Shown here: positions 17,158 to 26,358 of the stretch, one piece after another | Layout: every line of letters begins with the position of its first letter | How positions within the stretch are numbered: the stretch's first letter is position 1 | Source: Bifidobacterium aemilianum | Lineage (GTDB): Bacteria > Actinomycetota > Actinomycetes > Actinomycetales > Bifidobacteriaceae | Reading direction: 5' to 3' | Length of the DNA: 64,000 bases | Assembly (NCBI RefSeq): GCF_003315635.1 | Contig: NZ_PDCG01000002.1 | Coordinates: forward strand, 124,001 to 188,000 | The notes under the pieces: generated by a model | Told to the model about the DNA's origin: nothing | What the model saw: only the letters and a program-made list of their open reading frames with translations | Databases searched by the model: none | Translations under genes and position numbers: made by a program

Positions 17158-18657
17158 GTGGACACCTTCTTTCACAGCACACGGAGCACCAACGGCCATC
17201 TGACAGGCAAGCAGGCCATCCGCCAGGGACTGGCGGACGATGGCGGCCTGTTCGTGACCGACGCACTCGGCAAGGACAAGCTCAGCCTGGATGGCCTGGC
17301 AGACATGAGCTACCAGGAGATGGCCCTGCAGGTGCTGGGCATCCTCCTGCCCGACTACTCCCAGTCCGAAGTGCGCGATTGCATAGCCCAGGCTTACGGG
17401 GAACAATGGTCCGACCCCCTGATCACCCCCCTGCGCCCCCTGGGTGACGACTACCTGCTCGAGCTCTTCCAAGGCCCCACCTGCGCCTTCAAGGATGTGG
17501 CCCTCCAGATGCTGCCCAGACTCATGGCCAGGACCCTGCCCACTGGGCAGGAGGCTCAGGACGACCAGAAGATCATGATCGTGACGGCGACCTCAGGAGA
17601 CACCGGCAAGGCGGCCCTGGCTGGCTTCGCCGACGTGCCCGGGACCGGAATCACGGTCTTCTACCCCTCCGGCAAGGTCAGCCAGGTCCAGGAGCTGCAG
17701 ATGACCACCCAGACCGGATCCAATGTATCCGTCTGCGCGGTCGACGGTAATTTCGACGACGCCCAATCGGCAGTCAAGGCCATATTCGCGGACCGGGAGC
17801 TGGCCCGGGACCTGGACCAGGGCAACCGGGTCATGCTCTCCTCGGCCAACTCCATCAACGTGGGACGACTGGTCCCCCAGGTGGTCTACTACTTCTCCGC
17901 CTACGCCCAACTGCTGAGACTGGGCCGCATCAGCCTGGGCCAGGAGGTAGAGTTCGTGGTGCCCACGGGTAACTTCGGCGATATACTGGCCGGCTACTAT
18001 GCCAAGAGGATCGGCCTGCCCGTCAAGCACCTGGTTGTAGCCTCGGACCGCAACAATGTCCTCTTCGACTTCCTGACCAGTGGCACCTATAACCGCCAGC
18101 GACCCTTCTACCAGACCAGCTCCCCCTCCATGGACATCCTGGTCTCCTCCAACCTGGAGCGGATGCTCTACTACATGTCCGGGGGTGACGCCCCCCTGAT
18201 TCAGATGCTCATGAACGACCTGCAGGGTTGGGGAAGCTTCGAGGTGCCCGAATCCCTGCTCGCCAAGGTCCGAGAGCTCTTCGGCTGCGGCTGGGCCGAC
18301 GAGAGCCAGGTCAGCCAGAGCATCAGCCAATGCTGGAAGCGCAGCGGCTACCTGATCGACCCCCATACGGCCTGCGGCTACTATGTGATGGATCAGATGC
18401 CCAGGGACACGCAGACACCCCGGGTCCTACTGAGTACCGCCAGCCCTTACAAGTTCCCGCGTGTGGTAGGGCAGGCTCTGGGTCTGGACCTGGATGGTGC
18501 CGACGATTTCGAATGCATGGACCTCCTGGCCAAGACGACCGGCACGACCGTACCACAGGCCCTGCGGCGGCTTGCGGATTCACCGGTGCTCTTCAGTGAC
18601 TCCATCAGTACCGGCCAGATGAGGGACTACGTCAGCAGGGCGGCCCAAAGGCTCTGA
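17158..18657 (+). CDS. thrC: Threonine synthase
   Basis: PLP enzyme converting O-phosphohomoserine to threonine and phosphate. The 499-aa length matches the longer (yeast/E. coli-like) class. The PLP lysine is in [13 protein letters not shown], with [12 protein letters not shown] as phosphate loop and [18 protein letters not shown] further on. The start is GTG 17158 with GAGGT 8 nt upstream. It is a monocistronic unit, divergent from proA and convergent with recN, with a hairpin between thrC and recN. Confidence 0.96.
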   Translation: MDTFFHSTRSTNGHLTGKQAIRQGLADDGGLFVTDALGKDKLSLDGLADMSYQEMALQVLGILLPDYSQSEVRDCIAQAYGEQWSDPLITPLRPLGDDYLLELFQGPTCAFKDVALQMLPRLMARTLPTGQEAQDDQKIMIVTATSGDTGKAALAGFADVPGTGITVFYPSGKVSQVQELQMTTQTGSNVSVCAVDGNFDDAQSAVKAIFADRELARDLDQGNRVMLSSANSINVGRLVPQVVYYFSAYAQLLRLGRISLGQEVEFVVPTGNFGDILAGYYAKRIGLPVKHLVVASDRNNVLFDFLTSGTYNRQRPFYQTSSPSMDILVSSNLERMLYYMSGGDAPLIQMLMNDLQGWGSFEVPESLLAKVRELFGCGWADESQVSQSISQCWKRSGYLIDPHTACGYYVMDQMPRDTQTPRVLLSTASPYKFPRVVGQALGLDLDGADDFECMDLLAKTTGTTVPQALRRLADSPVLFSDSISTGQMRDYVSRAAQRL

Positions 18658-18690
18658 GGGAGGGAATCAGCCAGCACTCCGGCGAGAGCG

Positions 18691-18731
18691 AGGCCTGGTC
18701 AGGCAAGGCAAGCATGAGCCCGACCAGGCCT
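18691..18731. terminator. Inverted repeat between convergent thrC and recN
   Basis: AGGCCTGGTC and GACCAGGCCT form a perfect 10-bp stem across a 21-nt loop, midway between the thrC and recN stops. It could act in both directions. Confidence 0.6.
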
Positions 18732-18758
18732 TGGCATTTGTTCGGACTGACAAAGAGC

Positions 18759-20552
18759 TTACAAGCGGGTGGAATCCAACAGCTCCCGGGCGTGGTCAAG
18801 CGATGTTGCCGATTCGGAACCAGAGAGCATACGGGCGATCTCCCGGACCCTGTCCTCACCCCCGACCTCGGTGACGGACGTTGAAACGGCCTCATCGGCT
18901 CCAGCCTGCCCCTTGGATACCACGAATTGGGACTTGGCCCAGGAGGCCACCTGGGGAAGGTGGGTGACGACTATTACCTGGGCGCTCTGGGCGAGTTTGG
19001 CCAAGCGTTTGCCCAATTCCACGGCCGCCTTGCCGCCCACACCGGCATCGACCTCATCAAAGATGAAGGTCATCCCCTGGGGCGAGGAGGCCTTGCCCGC
19101 TGCCGCCAATTCCATGGCCAGCATGAGTCGGCTGAGCTCACCGCCCGACGCGCTCTTGCCCATGGGCAGCTGTGGGGAGCCAGGGAAGGGGGTGAAGAGG
19201 AACTCGATGTCATCCAGGCCATGGGCATCAAGGGGCCAGGTGCCGCCTTGGCCTTCAGGGCCGGAGGTCTCGCCTGACACACCCGCAGCTGAAGCCTCCT
19301 GGGCCTTCCTTGCCGAAACCCTGATGTCCAGCCGTGAACCAGACATGGCCAGGGAATCCAACTCCTGGGAAACCGTGGCCGCCAGCTCACGGGCTGCCTG
19401 CTCGCGTCTGTCGTGCAGGGCCTGGGCCGACTTCATGGCCTGGTCAAAGAGCCTGTGCCGGTCCTGATCCAGCTCGGCCAGTTTCTCGGGAGAGGCGTCC
19501 AGGTCCTCAATTTCAAAGGCCGCCTGCTCCCTCCACTTGATGACATCCTCCAGGTCAGGCCCCCACTGCCGGGTCAGTTCGGATAGGGCGTGGATGCGGC
19601 TGTTGAGACTGTCAAGATCCTCAATCCCCTCCTCCTGGTCCATCTGCCCGGCTAGGGAGAAGACCATGTCAGACAGGTCGGCATTGATGGATTGCAGGCG
19701 GTCGGCGGTCTGGTCGAAGAAGTCCCCAACTCCAATGGAGCGCAGGGATGAGATGGCCCTATTAATCAGGTCCACGGCCCCTGCACCTTCAGCGTCGAGG
19801 TCCATCTGCGAGGAGTCCAGGGCCGAGAGGGCTGCTGCCAGCCCCTGGTTGATCTGGGCGGCGTTCTCGATCCGGTCCCTGCGTTCCCTGAGCTCAGCCT
19901 CCTCGCCTGGCTTGGGATCGACCTTATCTATCTGCCCTATGGCATCACGCAGATAGCTGGCCCGTTGCCTGGCCGATACCTCCTGGCTGCGTAGTCGGGC
20001 CAGGCGCTCATCCATGGCCTTCAGGGCCTCCCAGTCCTGGCTGTAGGAGGCGACCAAGGGGGCGTTGCCCGCGACCATGTCAAGGAATTCTCGCTGCCGG
20101 GCAGGCGAGGCGATACGCAACTGGTCGGACTGGCCATGGATGGTGATGAGTTCGGCTGAAATCTCAGCCAGCACCGATTTGGGGACCGTATGGCCGTCCA
20201 GCATCGCCCGGGACCTGCCGGAGGCTGGCATGCTACGGGCCAGGAAGAGCTCGGCGGTCTGGGTCTTGTCCTGGGCATGCTCCTCACCTTCCAGGTCGGC
20301 ACCAGCCTCCCGGGCGAGATGGGCCGCCCTGCAGCCTGTCTCCATAGTGAATATCCCCTGGACCCAAGCCTGCTGACTTCCTGCCGTGACCAGTCCGCTG
20401 TCCGCATCCCCGCCGGAGATCAGGCGGATGGCATTGAGCAGCATGGATTTGCCCGCTCCGGTCTCACCCGTGATGGCGGTCATACCGGCGGCAGGTGCGA
20501 TACGGGCCTGGCGAATGGGACCCAGGTCCCGCAGCTCAAGCTCCTCCAGCAT
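18759..20552 (-). CDS. recN: DNA repair protein RecN
   Basis: SMC-like ATPase that tethers broken DNA ends during recombinational repair. The 597-aa product has the Walker A GETGAGKSMLLNAI (29-42), long coiled coils in the middle third (for example RLRSQEVSARQRASYLRDAI), the ABC signature region KSASGGELSRLMLAMELA, and Walker B in MTFIFDEVDAGVGGKAA. An insertion of about 25 Gly/Pro/Ser residues lies just before the ABC signature. Its ATG overlaps the nadK stop (TGATG), so the pair is translationally coupled. Confidence 0.96.
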   Translation of the reverse strand: MLEELELRDLGPIRQARIAPAAGMTAITGETGAGKSMLLNAIRLISGGDADSGLVTAGSQQAWVQGIFTMETGCRAAHLAREAGADLEGEEHAQDKTQTAELFLARSMPASGRSRAMLDGHTVPKSVLAEISAELITIHGQSDQLRIASPARQREFLDMVAGNAPLVASYSQDWEALKAMDERLARLRSQEVSARQRASYLRDAIGQIDKVDPKPGEEAELRERRDRIENAAQINQGLAAALSALDSSQMDLDAEGAGAVDLINRAISSLRSIGVGDFFDQTADRLQSINADLSDMVFSLAGQMDQEEGIEDLDSLNSRIHALSELTRQWGPDLEDVIKWREQAAFEIEDLDASPEKLAELDQDRHRLFDQAMKSAQALHDRREQAARELAATVSQELDSLAMSGSRLDIRVSARKAQEASAAGVSGETSGPEGQGGTWPLDAHGLDDIEFLFTPFPGSPQLPMGKSASGGELSRLMLAMELAAAGKASSPQGMTFIFDEVDAGVGGKAAVELGKRLAKLAQSAQVIVVTHLPQVASWAKSQFVVSKGQAGADEAVSTSVTEVGGEDRVREIARMLSGSESATSLDHARELLDSTRL

Positions 20553-21565
20553 CAGCTGTCACCACCTTCCTGATCATCAGTGCCAGCCAACATGGGCCCA
20601 TCGGGCCGGCCGGCTTGTGACCACTTGGGGCTCTCCTCAGGGTGGACCCTCTGCTCCTGAGTGCGCAAGTAAGCGTTCTGCTCGGCCTCGGCCCGTTCCC
20701 GCCAGCCCACAACCGGCAGGTTGAACTTCGTCACCAGTCTCTTGGTGAAGGGGACCTCCGAGAGCTGGGCAAGCCGTAGGGCCTTGCTTGAAGTCCTGAT
20801 CTTGATCCTGGACCCCCTGGGCACCGGCCTCTGCCGGCGACCGTCACAGCAGATCCAACCCTCAGAGGTGGAATGCTGGAGAATGTCCAGGGTGAAACTT
20901 GACTTGGAACCGATGACCAAGGGACGCGAAAACACCGCATGCGCCGCCAAGGGAACCAGTTGCAGGGCCTGGACATCAGGCCAGATGATGGGGCCGCCGG
21001 CAGAAAAACCATAGGCCGTGGAGCCGGTCGGGGTGGAGACGATGAGACCGTCGCAGCTGAAGGAGCTCATCGCCACATCATCCACCCGGATGCCCATCTC
21101 AATCATCTTGCCCCGGTCAAAGCGCTCCACGGTGATGTCGTTGAGGGCCCAGTCCCGCAGGGGCTCCTGGACTCCTGGAAGCATGAGGTCCGCCTGAGCC
21201 AGCACACGTTCATCTATCTGATAGTCCCTATCAGCTACCCGTTCGATGGCCTCACTCATCTGGAAACGCTCAAATTCCGCCAGAAAACCCACGTGGCCCA
21301 GGTTGATGCCCAGCAGGGGCACATCGGTTCGATAGACCAATTCAGCTGCCCGCAAAATCGTTCCATCTCCACCCAAAACCAGCACAATCTCCGTATCCGC
21401 ATCCACCGATGGGGTATCGCCGCCGAATGAGGGTGCCATGATATTGTCGACAATGGAGACCTTGAAGCCGGCATGCCGCAACTGATCAACGACATGGCTG
21501 ACCACCTGATCACCCTCGCGCAACCTAGCATGGGTCACCATTACCACATGACGCCTAGCGGCCAT
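20552..21565 (-). CDS. nadK: NAD kinase
   Basis: Phosphorylates NAD to NADP. The 337-aa protein has the catalytic VLVLGGDGTILRAAELVY (about 81-98), GINLGHVGFLAEF, and the conserved STPTGSTAYGFSAGGPI. Its C-terminal tail of about 60 charged residues is longer than usual. I chose ATG 21565 with GGGGTG upstream; GTG 21571 is two codons longer. It is coupled to recN by overlap. The tlyA gene that often precedes this pair in actinobacteria is absent here. Confidence 0.95.
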   Translation of the reverse strand: MAARRHVVMVTHARLREGDQVVSHVVDQLRHAGFKVSIVDNIMAPSFGGDTPSVDADTEIVLVLGGDGTILRAAELVYRTDVPLLGINLGHVGFLAEFERFQMSEAIERVADRDYQIDERVLAQADLMLPGVQEPLRDWALNDITVERFDRGKMIEMGIRVDDVAMSSFSCDGLIVSTPTGSTAYGFSAGGPIIWPDVQALQLVPLAAHAVFSRPLVIGSKSSFTLDILQHSTSEGWICCDGRRQRPVPRGSRIKIRTSSKALRLAQLSEVPFTKRLVTKFNLPVVGWRERAEAEQNAYLRTQEQRVHPEESPKWSQAGRPDGPMLAGTDDQEGGDS

Positions 21566-21767
21566 GAACACACCCCGTTTTCAACAACCGAACAGCCCGC
21601 GGTGATGCAGGCCCCTCCCATCCTAATCGAAGGTCCGCCTTGGATACCCGACCCCATCACTATGCAGGAATCTGAAACACCCTGCAGCAATGCCATATGA
21701 AATCCCTCGACACCCCTTGCATGCTAAGGTGAGGGCAAACCGAAAGCCACCGCCGCAAGGGAGATCG

Positions 21768-22520
21768 ATGACGACCAATCCCCATCACCACCATAGCGGC
21801 TACCGTGAATCCACCAATCCAACCGCAGACAGTGAACCTGCATCATCTGCGAGGTTGAAGTCCGCACAAGCAACAGCAATCCGCCATAACACCATGACGG
21901 TCCGCCGACAGACATGCCTTGACGAGGAGGTCAGCTTCGGCACCCTGGTGGTTGATGCAGAGCTTTTCACCTGTGGATGTCGAGGGCGAAGGGTCCTATG
22001 CCGCTCCGGTGCCATACACTGCCAGGGAGGGATGAGGATCGGGCAGGTCATTGGCCACGGGGACCTATGGGTGGAGGGGGACCTCCTATGTGGCAGTTTC
22101 AACTTCATTGGCCATGTTCACGTCACAGGGCATATCGTCTGTGATACAAGCTTCCAGCACACCGGCAGCTTGGATTGCAGATCCCTGGAGGCCGGCGAGC
22201 TGCTGGACCTGCACGAATCCACCATAAGCGTAGTTGCCATGTACTCTCCCCTGATTACCATACACGGCTTCCAATCGCCCCTCCTCAACCGTTTGGGAAC
22301 CGAACATGAGCGACTGGATACCCCTGTCGGATCCATCTCCTGCCGGGAATTGAAGGCGGGCGATCTGCAATGCGCATCCGTCGAAGCCGATGATGTCGAG
22401 TTGACCGGCAGCTGCAGGGTGGAAAAGGTGACCTACGGTAAGGACATACGATATAACCGTGGCAGCGTGATAGGCAGCATTCGCAAGGATGATGGCGAAC
22501 GACAGGCGCGCACCGCCTGA
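21768..22520 (+). CDS. Cysteine-rich beta-solenoid (bactofilin-like) protein of unknown function
   Basis: I do not recognise a named family with confidence. The first 45 of 250 residues are polar and disordered, with four consecutive His (6-9). From about 50 to 235 the chain is a run of short alternating beta strands separated by Gly and Asp (LWVEGDLLCGSFNFIGHVHV, then HIVCDTSFQHTGSLDCRSLE), the pattern of a beta-solenoid as in bactofilins. Eleven cysteines (50, 69, 71, 78, 85, 108, 125, 137, 192, 202, 216) are striking for a cytoplasmic protein without a signal peptide. ATG 21768 has AAGGGAG 6 nt upstream. It is divergent from nadK and convergent with carD. Confidence 0.75.
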   Translation: MTTNPHHHHSGYRESTNPTADSEPASSARLKSAQATAIRHNTMTVRRQTCLDEEVSFGTLVVDAELFTCGCRGRRVLCRSGAIHCQGGMRIGQVIGHGDLWVEGDLLCGSFNFIGHVHVTGHIVCDTSFQHTGSLDCRSLEAGELLDLHESTISVVAMYSPLITIHGFQSPLLNRLGTEHERLDTPVGSISCRELKAGDLQCASVEADDVELTGSCRVEKVTYGKDIRYNRGSVIGSIRKDDGERQARTA

Positions 22521-22602
22521 TGCCAGGGCCAGGCAGCTCCCCCATGAGTTGCGCAGCAACAGGCCATCTGAACGGGCCTGCCCACCAGCTGGATCCGCTG
22601 GC

Positions 22603-23205
22603 TTATTTGCTTTTGCCCTTGCCTTTCTTGCCTTCAGCCTCAAGACGGGCCAGGGTCTGTCCTGCGGACTCCGCAGGCGCCTTGCTGTGGTGCTTCTCAT
22701 CGCCGGGCTGGGCGGGAGCATAGCCCAGGTTGACATCGAGAAGATGCTGGGCCATGTCCTCCTCAATGTTCTCGGAGAGTGCGATCTCTGAGGTCAGAAT
22801 GTTGCGGGCGCGGGTCATCATCCGCTTCTCCCCTGCGGACAGGCCATGCTCGTCCACATCACGCTGGGCCAGGTCCCTCACCACCTCGGCTATCTTGTTG
22901 ACATCGCCCGTGGCAATCTTCTCGACGTTCAGCTTGTAACGGCGAGACCAGTTCATTTCCTTCTCGACGATGGGGGTGCGCAGAATCTCAAAGACCTTGG
23001 CGACCTCCCGACCATCGACAATGTCCCTGACACCGACCTTCTTGGCATTGTCGACCGGCACATTGATGACCAACCCATCGGAGGAGAGGACCGACAGTTG
23101 CAGGTACTCCCTGGTCACACCCTTCACTGTCCGTTCGGTGATCGCTTCGATCTTTGCAGCTCCGTGACGCGGATAGACGACCATATCGCCGACTTTATAA
23201 CCCAT
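22603..23205 (-). CDS. carD: CarD-family transcriptional regulator
   Basis: Binds RNA polymerase beta and stabilises open promoter complexes, notably at rRNA genes. The N-terminal RNAP-interaction domain is clear (YKVGDMVVYPRHGAAKIEAI, residues 3-22), followed by the helical DNA-binding half with MNWSRRYKLNVEKIATGD and LSAGEKRMMTRARNILTSE. At 200 aa it exceeds the usual 160, owing to a Lys/Gly-rich tail. The ATG at 23205 has GGAGGG 3 nt upstream; the frame is open further but without a ribosome site. Confidence 0.95.
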   Translation of the reverse strand: MGYKVGDMVVYPRHGAAKIEAITERTVKGVTREYLQLSVLSSDGLVINVPVDNAKKVGVRDIVDGREVAKVFEILRTPIVEKEMNWSRRYKLNVEKIATGDVNKIAEVVRDLAQRDVDEHGLSAGEKRMMTRARNILTSEIALSENIEEDMAQHLLDVNLGYAPAQPGDEKHHSKAPAESAGQTLARLEAEGKKGKGKSK

Positions 23206-23432
23206 GAACCCTCCGTGAAGAATACAGCATACCAATACAACAGTATCTCACTAAGCAAGGACGTTCCACGGAGCCTTGCCAGCCCTGCCGGCATAGGGAT
23301 TCATGGCATGAGCCATCCATGATGATAGCCTTAAGGCCAACCCATGGCCTACTGTGGGACAAACCTATCATGAAACTCACGGTTCCGCCCAGGGAGCTGT
23401 ATCCTTGGAACCGGAAGATTGAAAGGGACCTT

Positions 23433-24215
23433 ATGCTCAACACCTCAGCTCGCCAGCCAAGCTCACGCACCATCCTCGTGGTCGAGGACGAACCTGACCT
23501 GGCAACGGCCATAGCCCAGCGCATCACGGCCAAGGGATGGACCGCCCGTGTGGCGGGCGACGGTGCCAGCGCCGTAAAGGCGGCCAGCCAGATCAAGCCG
23601 GACCTAGTGATTATGGACATCATGCTGCCCGTCATGGACGGCATCGAGGCGACCAAGCGGATCGTGGCGGAACGGCCGGTTCCCGTGCTCATGCTCACAG
23701 CCAGGGACGCGGAATCCGACAAGGTCATGGGCCTTGGCGCAGGCGCCGACGACTATATGACCAAGCCTTTCTCCCCCCGGGAGCTGATAGCCCGCTGCGA
23801 GGCCCTGCTGCGTAGGGTCGAGCGGGCCCAGGTCATCGCAAAGAACCTGGAGAACGAGAAACTGCTGGACTTCGGCACCCTGGTCATCGACCCCCGCCAG
23901 CGAATCGTGACCTATCATGGCGAGCAGGTTCATCTGACCCCCACCGAGTTCGATCTCCTGGCCACCCTGGCCCGCAGGCCCAAGTCTGTCTTCAAGCGCG
24001 AGAGGCTTCTGGAAGAGGTCTGGGACTGGCCCGACGCCTCCGGCACCCGCACGGTGGATTCCCATGTCAAGGCCCTGCGGCACAAGCTGGGACCCGCCAT
24101 GATCCGTACGGCCCACGGGGTCGGATATGCCTTCGAACCTCCGCAGGAGCATGCCGATGACAGCGGCCAGAACCCCTCCATGGGCGAGGACCATCAAGAA
24201 CACACGGCGGCCTGA
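23433..24215 (+). CDS. OmpR/PhoB-family response regulator
   Basis: DNA-binding half of a two-component system with the kinase 149 bp downstream. The 260-aa product has a receiver domain (13-130) with acidic pocket VVEDE, phospho-acceptor Asp62 in VIMDIMLPVMDG and the Lys of DDYMTKPFSP. A winged-helix Trans_reg_C domain (about 145-240) follows, ending HKLGPAMIRTAHGVGYAF. The 20-residue tail is disordered. ATG 23433 has AAAGGGA upstream; the frame upstream to 23319 lacks a ribosome site. The signal sensed is unknown. Confidence 0.93.
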   Translation: MLNTSARQPSSRTILVVEDEPDLATAIAQRITAKGWTARVAGDGASAVKAASQIKPDLVIMDIMLPVMDGIEATKRIVAERPVPVLMLTARDAESDKVMGLGAGADDYMTKPFSPRELIARCEALLRRVERAQVIAKNLENEKLLDFGTLVIDPRQRIVTYHGEQVHLTPTEFDLLATLARRPKSVFKRERLLEEVWDWPDASGTRTVDSHVKALRHKLGPAMIRTAHGVGYAFEPPQEHADDSGQNPSMGEDHQEHTAA

Positions 24216-24232
24216 ACGGCAGACATCCTCCA

Positions 24233-24273
24233 CCGAACTCCACCTGGCCAGGACGCGGCCAGGTGGAGTTCGG
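24233..24273 (+). terminator. 17-bp perfect hairpin between response regulator and kinase
   Basis: CCGAACTCCACCTGGCC pairs with its exact complement across a 7-nt loop. No T-run follows. Because it separates two genes of one expected operon, partial termination or mRNA processing that lowers kinase relative to regulator is a reasonable reading. Confidence 0.8.
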
Positions 24274-24364
24274 CATCATAGGCCGGTGACAAGCGTCCCC
24301 GGCCAGGCGGATACTCATAGATGAACAGCAGGAATCTGGCAAGGGCCGGGCAGGGAGGAAAAGC

Positions 24365-25513
24365 ATGGCAGGACCACGGTGGACCACAGGCACGACAAAG
24401 GCGACAGCAGGGTCCTCGGATCGGCGGCAAGCCAGGGACTGCAGGCAACTGCTCCGGTCCACCCGTCCCATAGGCTTCTTCTCCTCCCTCAAGGCCGAAC
24501 TGAGCATCATCATCGTCATAGCTACGGCGATAGCCTTCGTCATGGCCTGGTTTTTGCTGAAGTTCGGCTGGAGCGGCTGGATCGCCATGCCTCTGACCCT
24601 GATTGTGGCCCTGGGCATCACCTACTTCTTCTCACGAGGCTTGACCACCCCCCTGCGGCAGATGCGTGACGCGGCCGAAGCCATGGCCGACGGGGACTAT
24701 ACGGTCCGGGTCCGCACCGGCACCGACAGCAGCGATGAGGTGGGCCGGCTGGCCCGTTCCTTCAATGAGATGGCAGAGGAGCTGCAGCATGCCGACCAGC
24801 TGCGCCGGGACATGGTGGCCAACGTATCCCATGAGCTGCGCACCCCCGTATCAGCCCTGCAGGCCATGCTGGAGAATCTGGCTGACGGCGTCGTGGAGCC
24901 CACACCCGCCAACCTGGAGGGCATCCTCAACCAGACCCATCGGCTCTCCGACCTGATCGCCTTCCTCCTGGACCTCTCCCGTATGGAGGCCGGGGCGGCC
25001 AGTCTTAATATTGAGGTCTTCAATCTGGCCGATTTCATGGATGAGACCATAGAACCCCTGGAGATAGCGGATGCCGGCCACGGCCACCGGATTGACCTGC
25101 ATGTACCGGAGGACATCAGCCTGGAAGGCGACCAGGACCGGCTAAGGCAACTCTTCACCAATATCATCGCCAACGCCTTCAAGCATTCAGCCGACGACAC
25201 GGCCATTCTGATCGAGGCCCACGAGGATAGGGACCGGGGCAGCATCGTGACCAATGTGGTCAATTTCGGCTCCCAGATTCCCGTGGAGGACCGCTCTGAC
25301 ATCTTCCGACGCTTCGTCAAGGGCAAGACCGGGCCGGGCACCGAATCAGGCGGGACCGGTCTGGGACTCTCCATCGCCCGCTGGGCCGCCCAGCTGCACG
25401 GGGGCAGCGTCCGGGTGGTCGACGACCGCCGGGGCACGGATTTCGAGATTGTGCTGCCCAAGTACCATGTGGGGGCGGACACCGATGCCGCCGTGGCTGA
25501 GGAATCGGACTGA
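24365..25513 (+). CDS. Sensor histidine kinase (HAMP, HisKA, HATPase_c)
   Basis: Membrane-bound partner of the preceding regulator. In the 382-aa product two close transmembrane helices (about 47-65 and 72-90) leave almost no extracellular loop, so it is an intramembrane-sensing type. A HAMP domain (91-143), the H-box MVANVSHELRTPVSAL with phospho-acceptor His156, the N-box NIIANAFKHS, and G-boxes ending SGGTGLGLSIARW follow. ATG 24365 has AGGGAGG upstream. The stimulus is unknown; membrane or envelope stress is typical for such kinases. Confidence 0.93.
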   Translation: MAGPRWTTGTTKATAGSSDRRQARDCRQLLRSTRPIGFFSSLKAELSIIIVIATAIAFVMAWFLLKFGWSGWIAMPLTLIVALGITYFFSRGLTTPLRQMRDAAEAMADGDYTVRVRTGTDSSDEVGRLARSFNEMAEELQHADQLRRDMVANVSHELRTPVSALQAMLENLADGVVEPTPANLEGILNQTHRLSDLIAFLLDLSRMEAGAASLNIEVFNLADFMDETIEPLEIADAGHGHRIDLHVPEDISLEGDQDRLRQLFTNIIANAFKHSADDTAILIEAHEDRDRGSIVTNVVNFGSQIPVEDRSDIFRRFVKGKTGPGTESGGTGLGLSIARWAAQLHGGSVRVVDDRRGTDFEIVLPKYHVGADTDAAVAEESD

Positions 25514-25634
25514 ACTCAGTGCAGACCCCTCCCTCGGCCCGGCATATGATTTGGCCGGTGCTCCGCCGACCATCCTCTGACCAGGGCATCGCGTCCACCC
25601 AGCCTTGTCCTCCCCTCCTTCCATACTAGATATT

Positions 25635-25648
25635 CGAACAAATGTTCT
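25635..25648. promoter_or_regulatory. LexA (SOS) box upstream of umuDC
   Basis: CGAACAAATGTTCT matches the Gram-positive/actinobacterial SOS box CGAAC-N4-GTTCG at nine of ten defined positions, 27-40 bp before the umuD start. Its place before a UmuD/UmuC pair makes SOS control likely. Confidence 0.8.
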
Positions 25649-25674
25649 AACATGGAGAAGGGGAGGTGGTGGCA

Positions 25675-26358
25675 GTGCCCAGAGCCAGCAGCAGTGCACC
25701 GGCATCTCACCGGACCGGGGGCCTACCTAGCGATCAGCAGCTGGCGCGCGGCGGGAAGGATGGCGCGAACCCCTGCCGAGTCGACCAGCTCTTCTCCGCC
25801 CGCCTCTGCCCCCTGCCGGTCCCCCTGAGCCTTGAGGCGGTCCATGCGGGGTTTCCCTCGGTGGCCCAGGATTACTTCGCCGGCGACTTCAGCTTCGACC
25901 AGAATGTCATCAGCAATCCCGACACCACCTTCATCGTCACGGTTGCCGGAGATTCCATGGAAGGTGCCGGTATTTGGGACGGCGACCTGCTGGTGGTGGA
26001 CAGGTCCCTTACCCCCCAGGAGGGTGATGTGGTGGTGGCTGTCCTGGATGGGGAGCTGACCGTCAAGCGCCTGCTCATGAGCCATGGCAAGCCTGTGCTT
26101 CACCCGGAGAATCCCGCCTACCCTGATTTCATCTCATCGGACGCCCAGAGCCTGATGATCTGGGGTGTGGTGACTGGCAACTTCCACCGGCAAAGCAGGA
26201 GTCACCGCAAGGACCGTCCCCTGCCCGGCATTTCCCGGTCCATCAGTCCGCAAACGACCGGGCAGGGCGAGGAATCAACAGCGGCCCAGAAGCCTCGGCA
26301 CGAGGGAAGCAGGCCAGAACGCTGGGCATCATACCCCCAGCGCGGCCATAGCTGGTGA
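25675..26358 (+). CDS. umuD: UmuD-like S24 peptidase (DNA polymerase V accessory)
   Basis: Self-cleaving LexA-fold protein that, once processed, activates the UmuC polymerase. In the 227-aa product the cleavage site is Ala58-Gly59 in VHAGFPSVAQDY, the catalytic Ser is 94 in VAGDSMEGAG, and the Lys is 131 in GELTVKRLL. It is much longer than E. coli UmuD (139 aa): about 45 extra N-terminal residues and a C-terminal extension of about 55 Arg/Ser/Gln-rich residues of no known domain. I took GTG 25675 (GGAGG 8 nt upstream); GTG 25666 is possible. It overlaps umuC by 4 nt. Confidence 0.85.
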   Translation: MPRASSSAPASHRTGGLPSDQQLARGGKDGANPCRVDQLFSARLCPLPVPLSLEAVHAGFPSVAQDYFAGDFSFDQNVISNPDTTFIVTVAGDSMEGAGIWDGDLLVVDRSLTPQEGDVVVAVLDGELTVKRLLMSHGKPVLHPENPAYPDFISSDAQSLMIWGVVTGNFHRQSRSHRKDRPLPGISRSISPQTTGQGEESTAAQKPRHEGSRPERWASYPQRGHSW

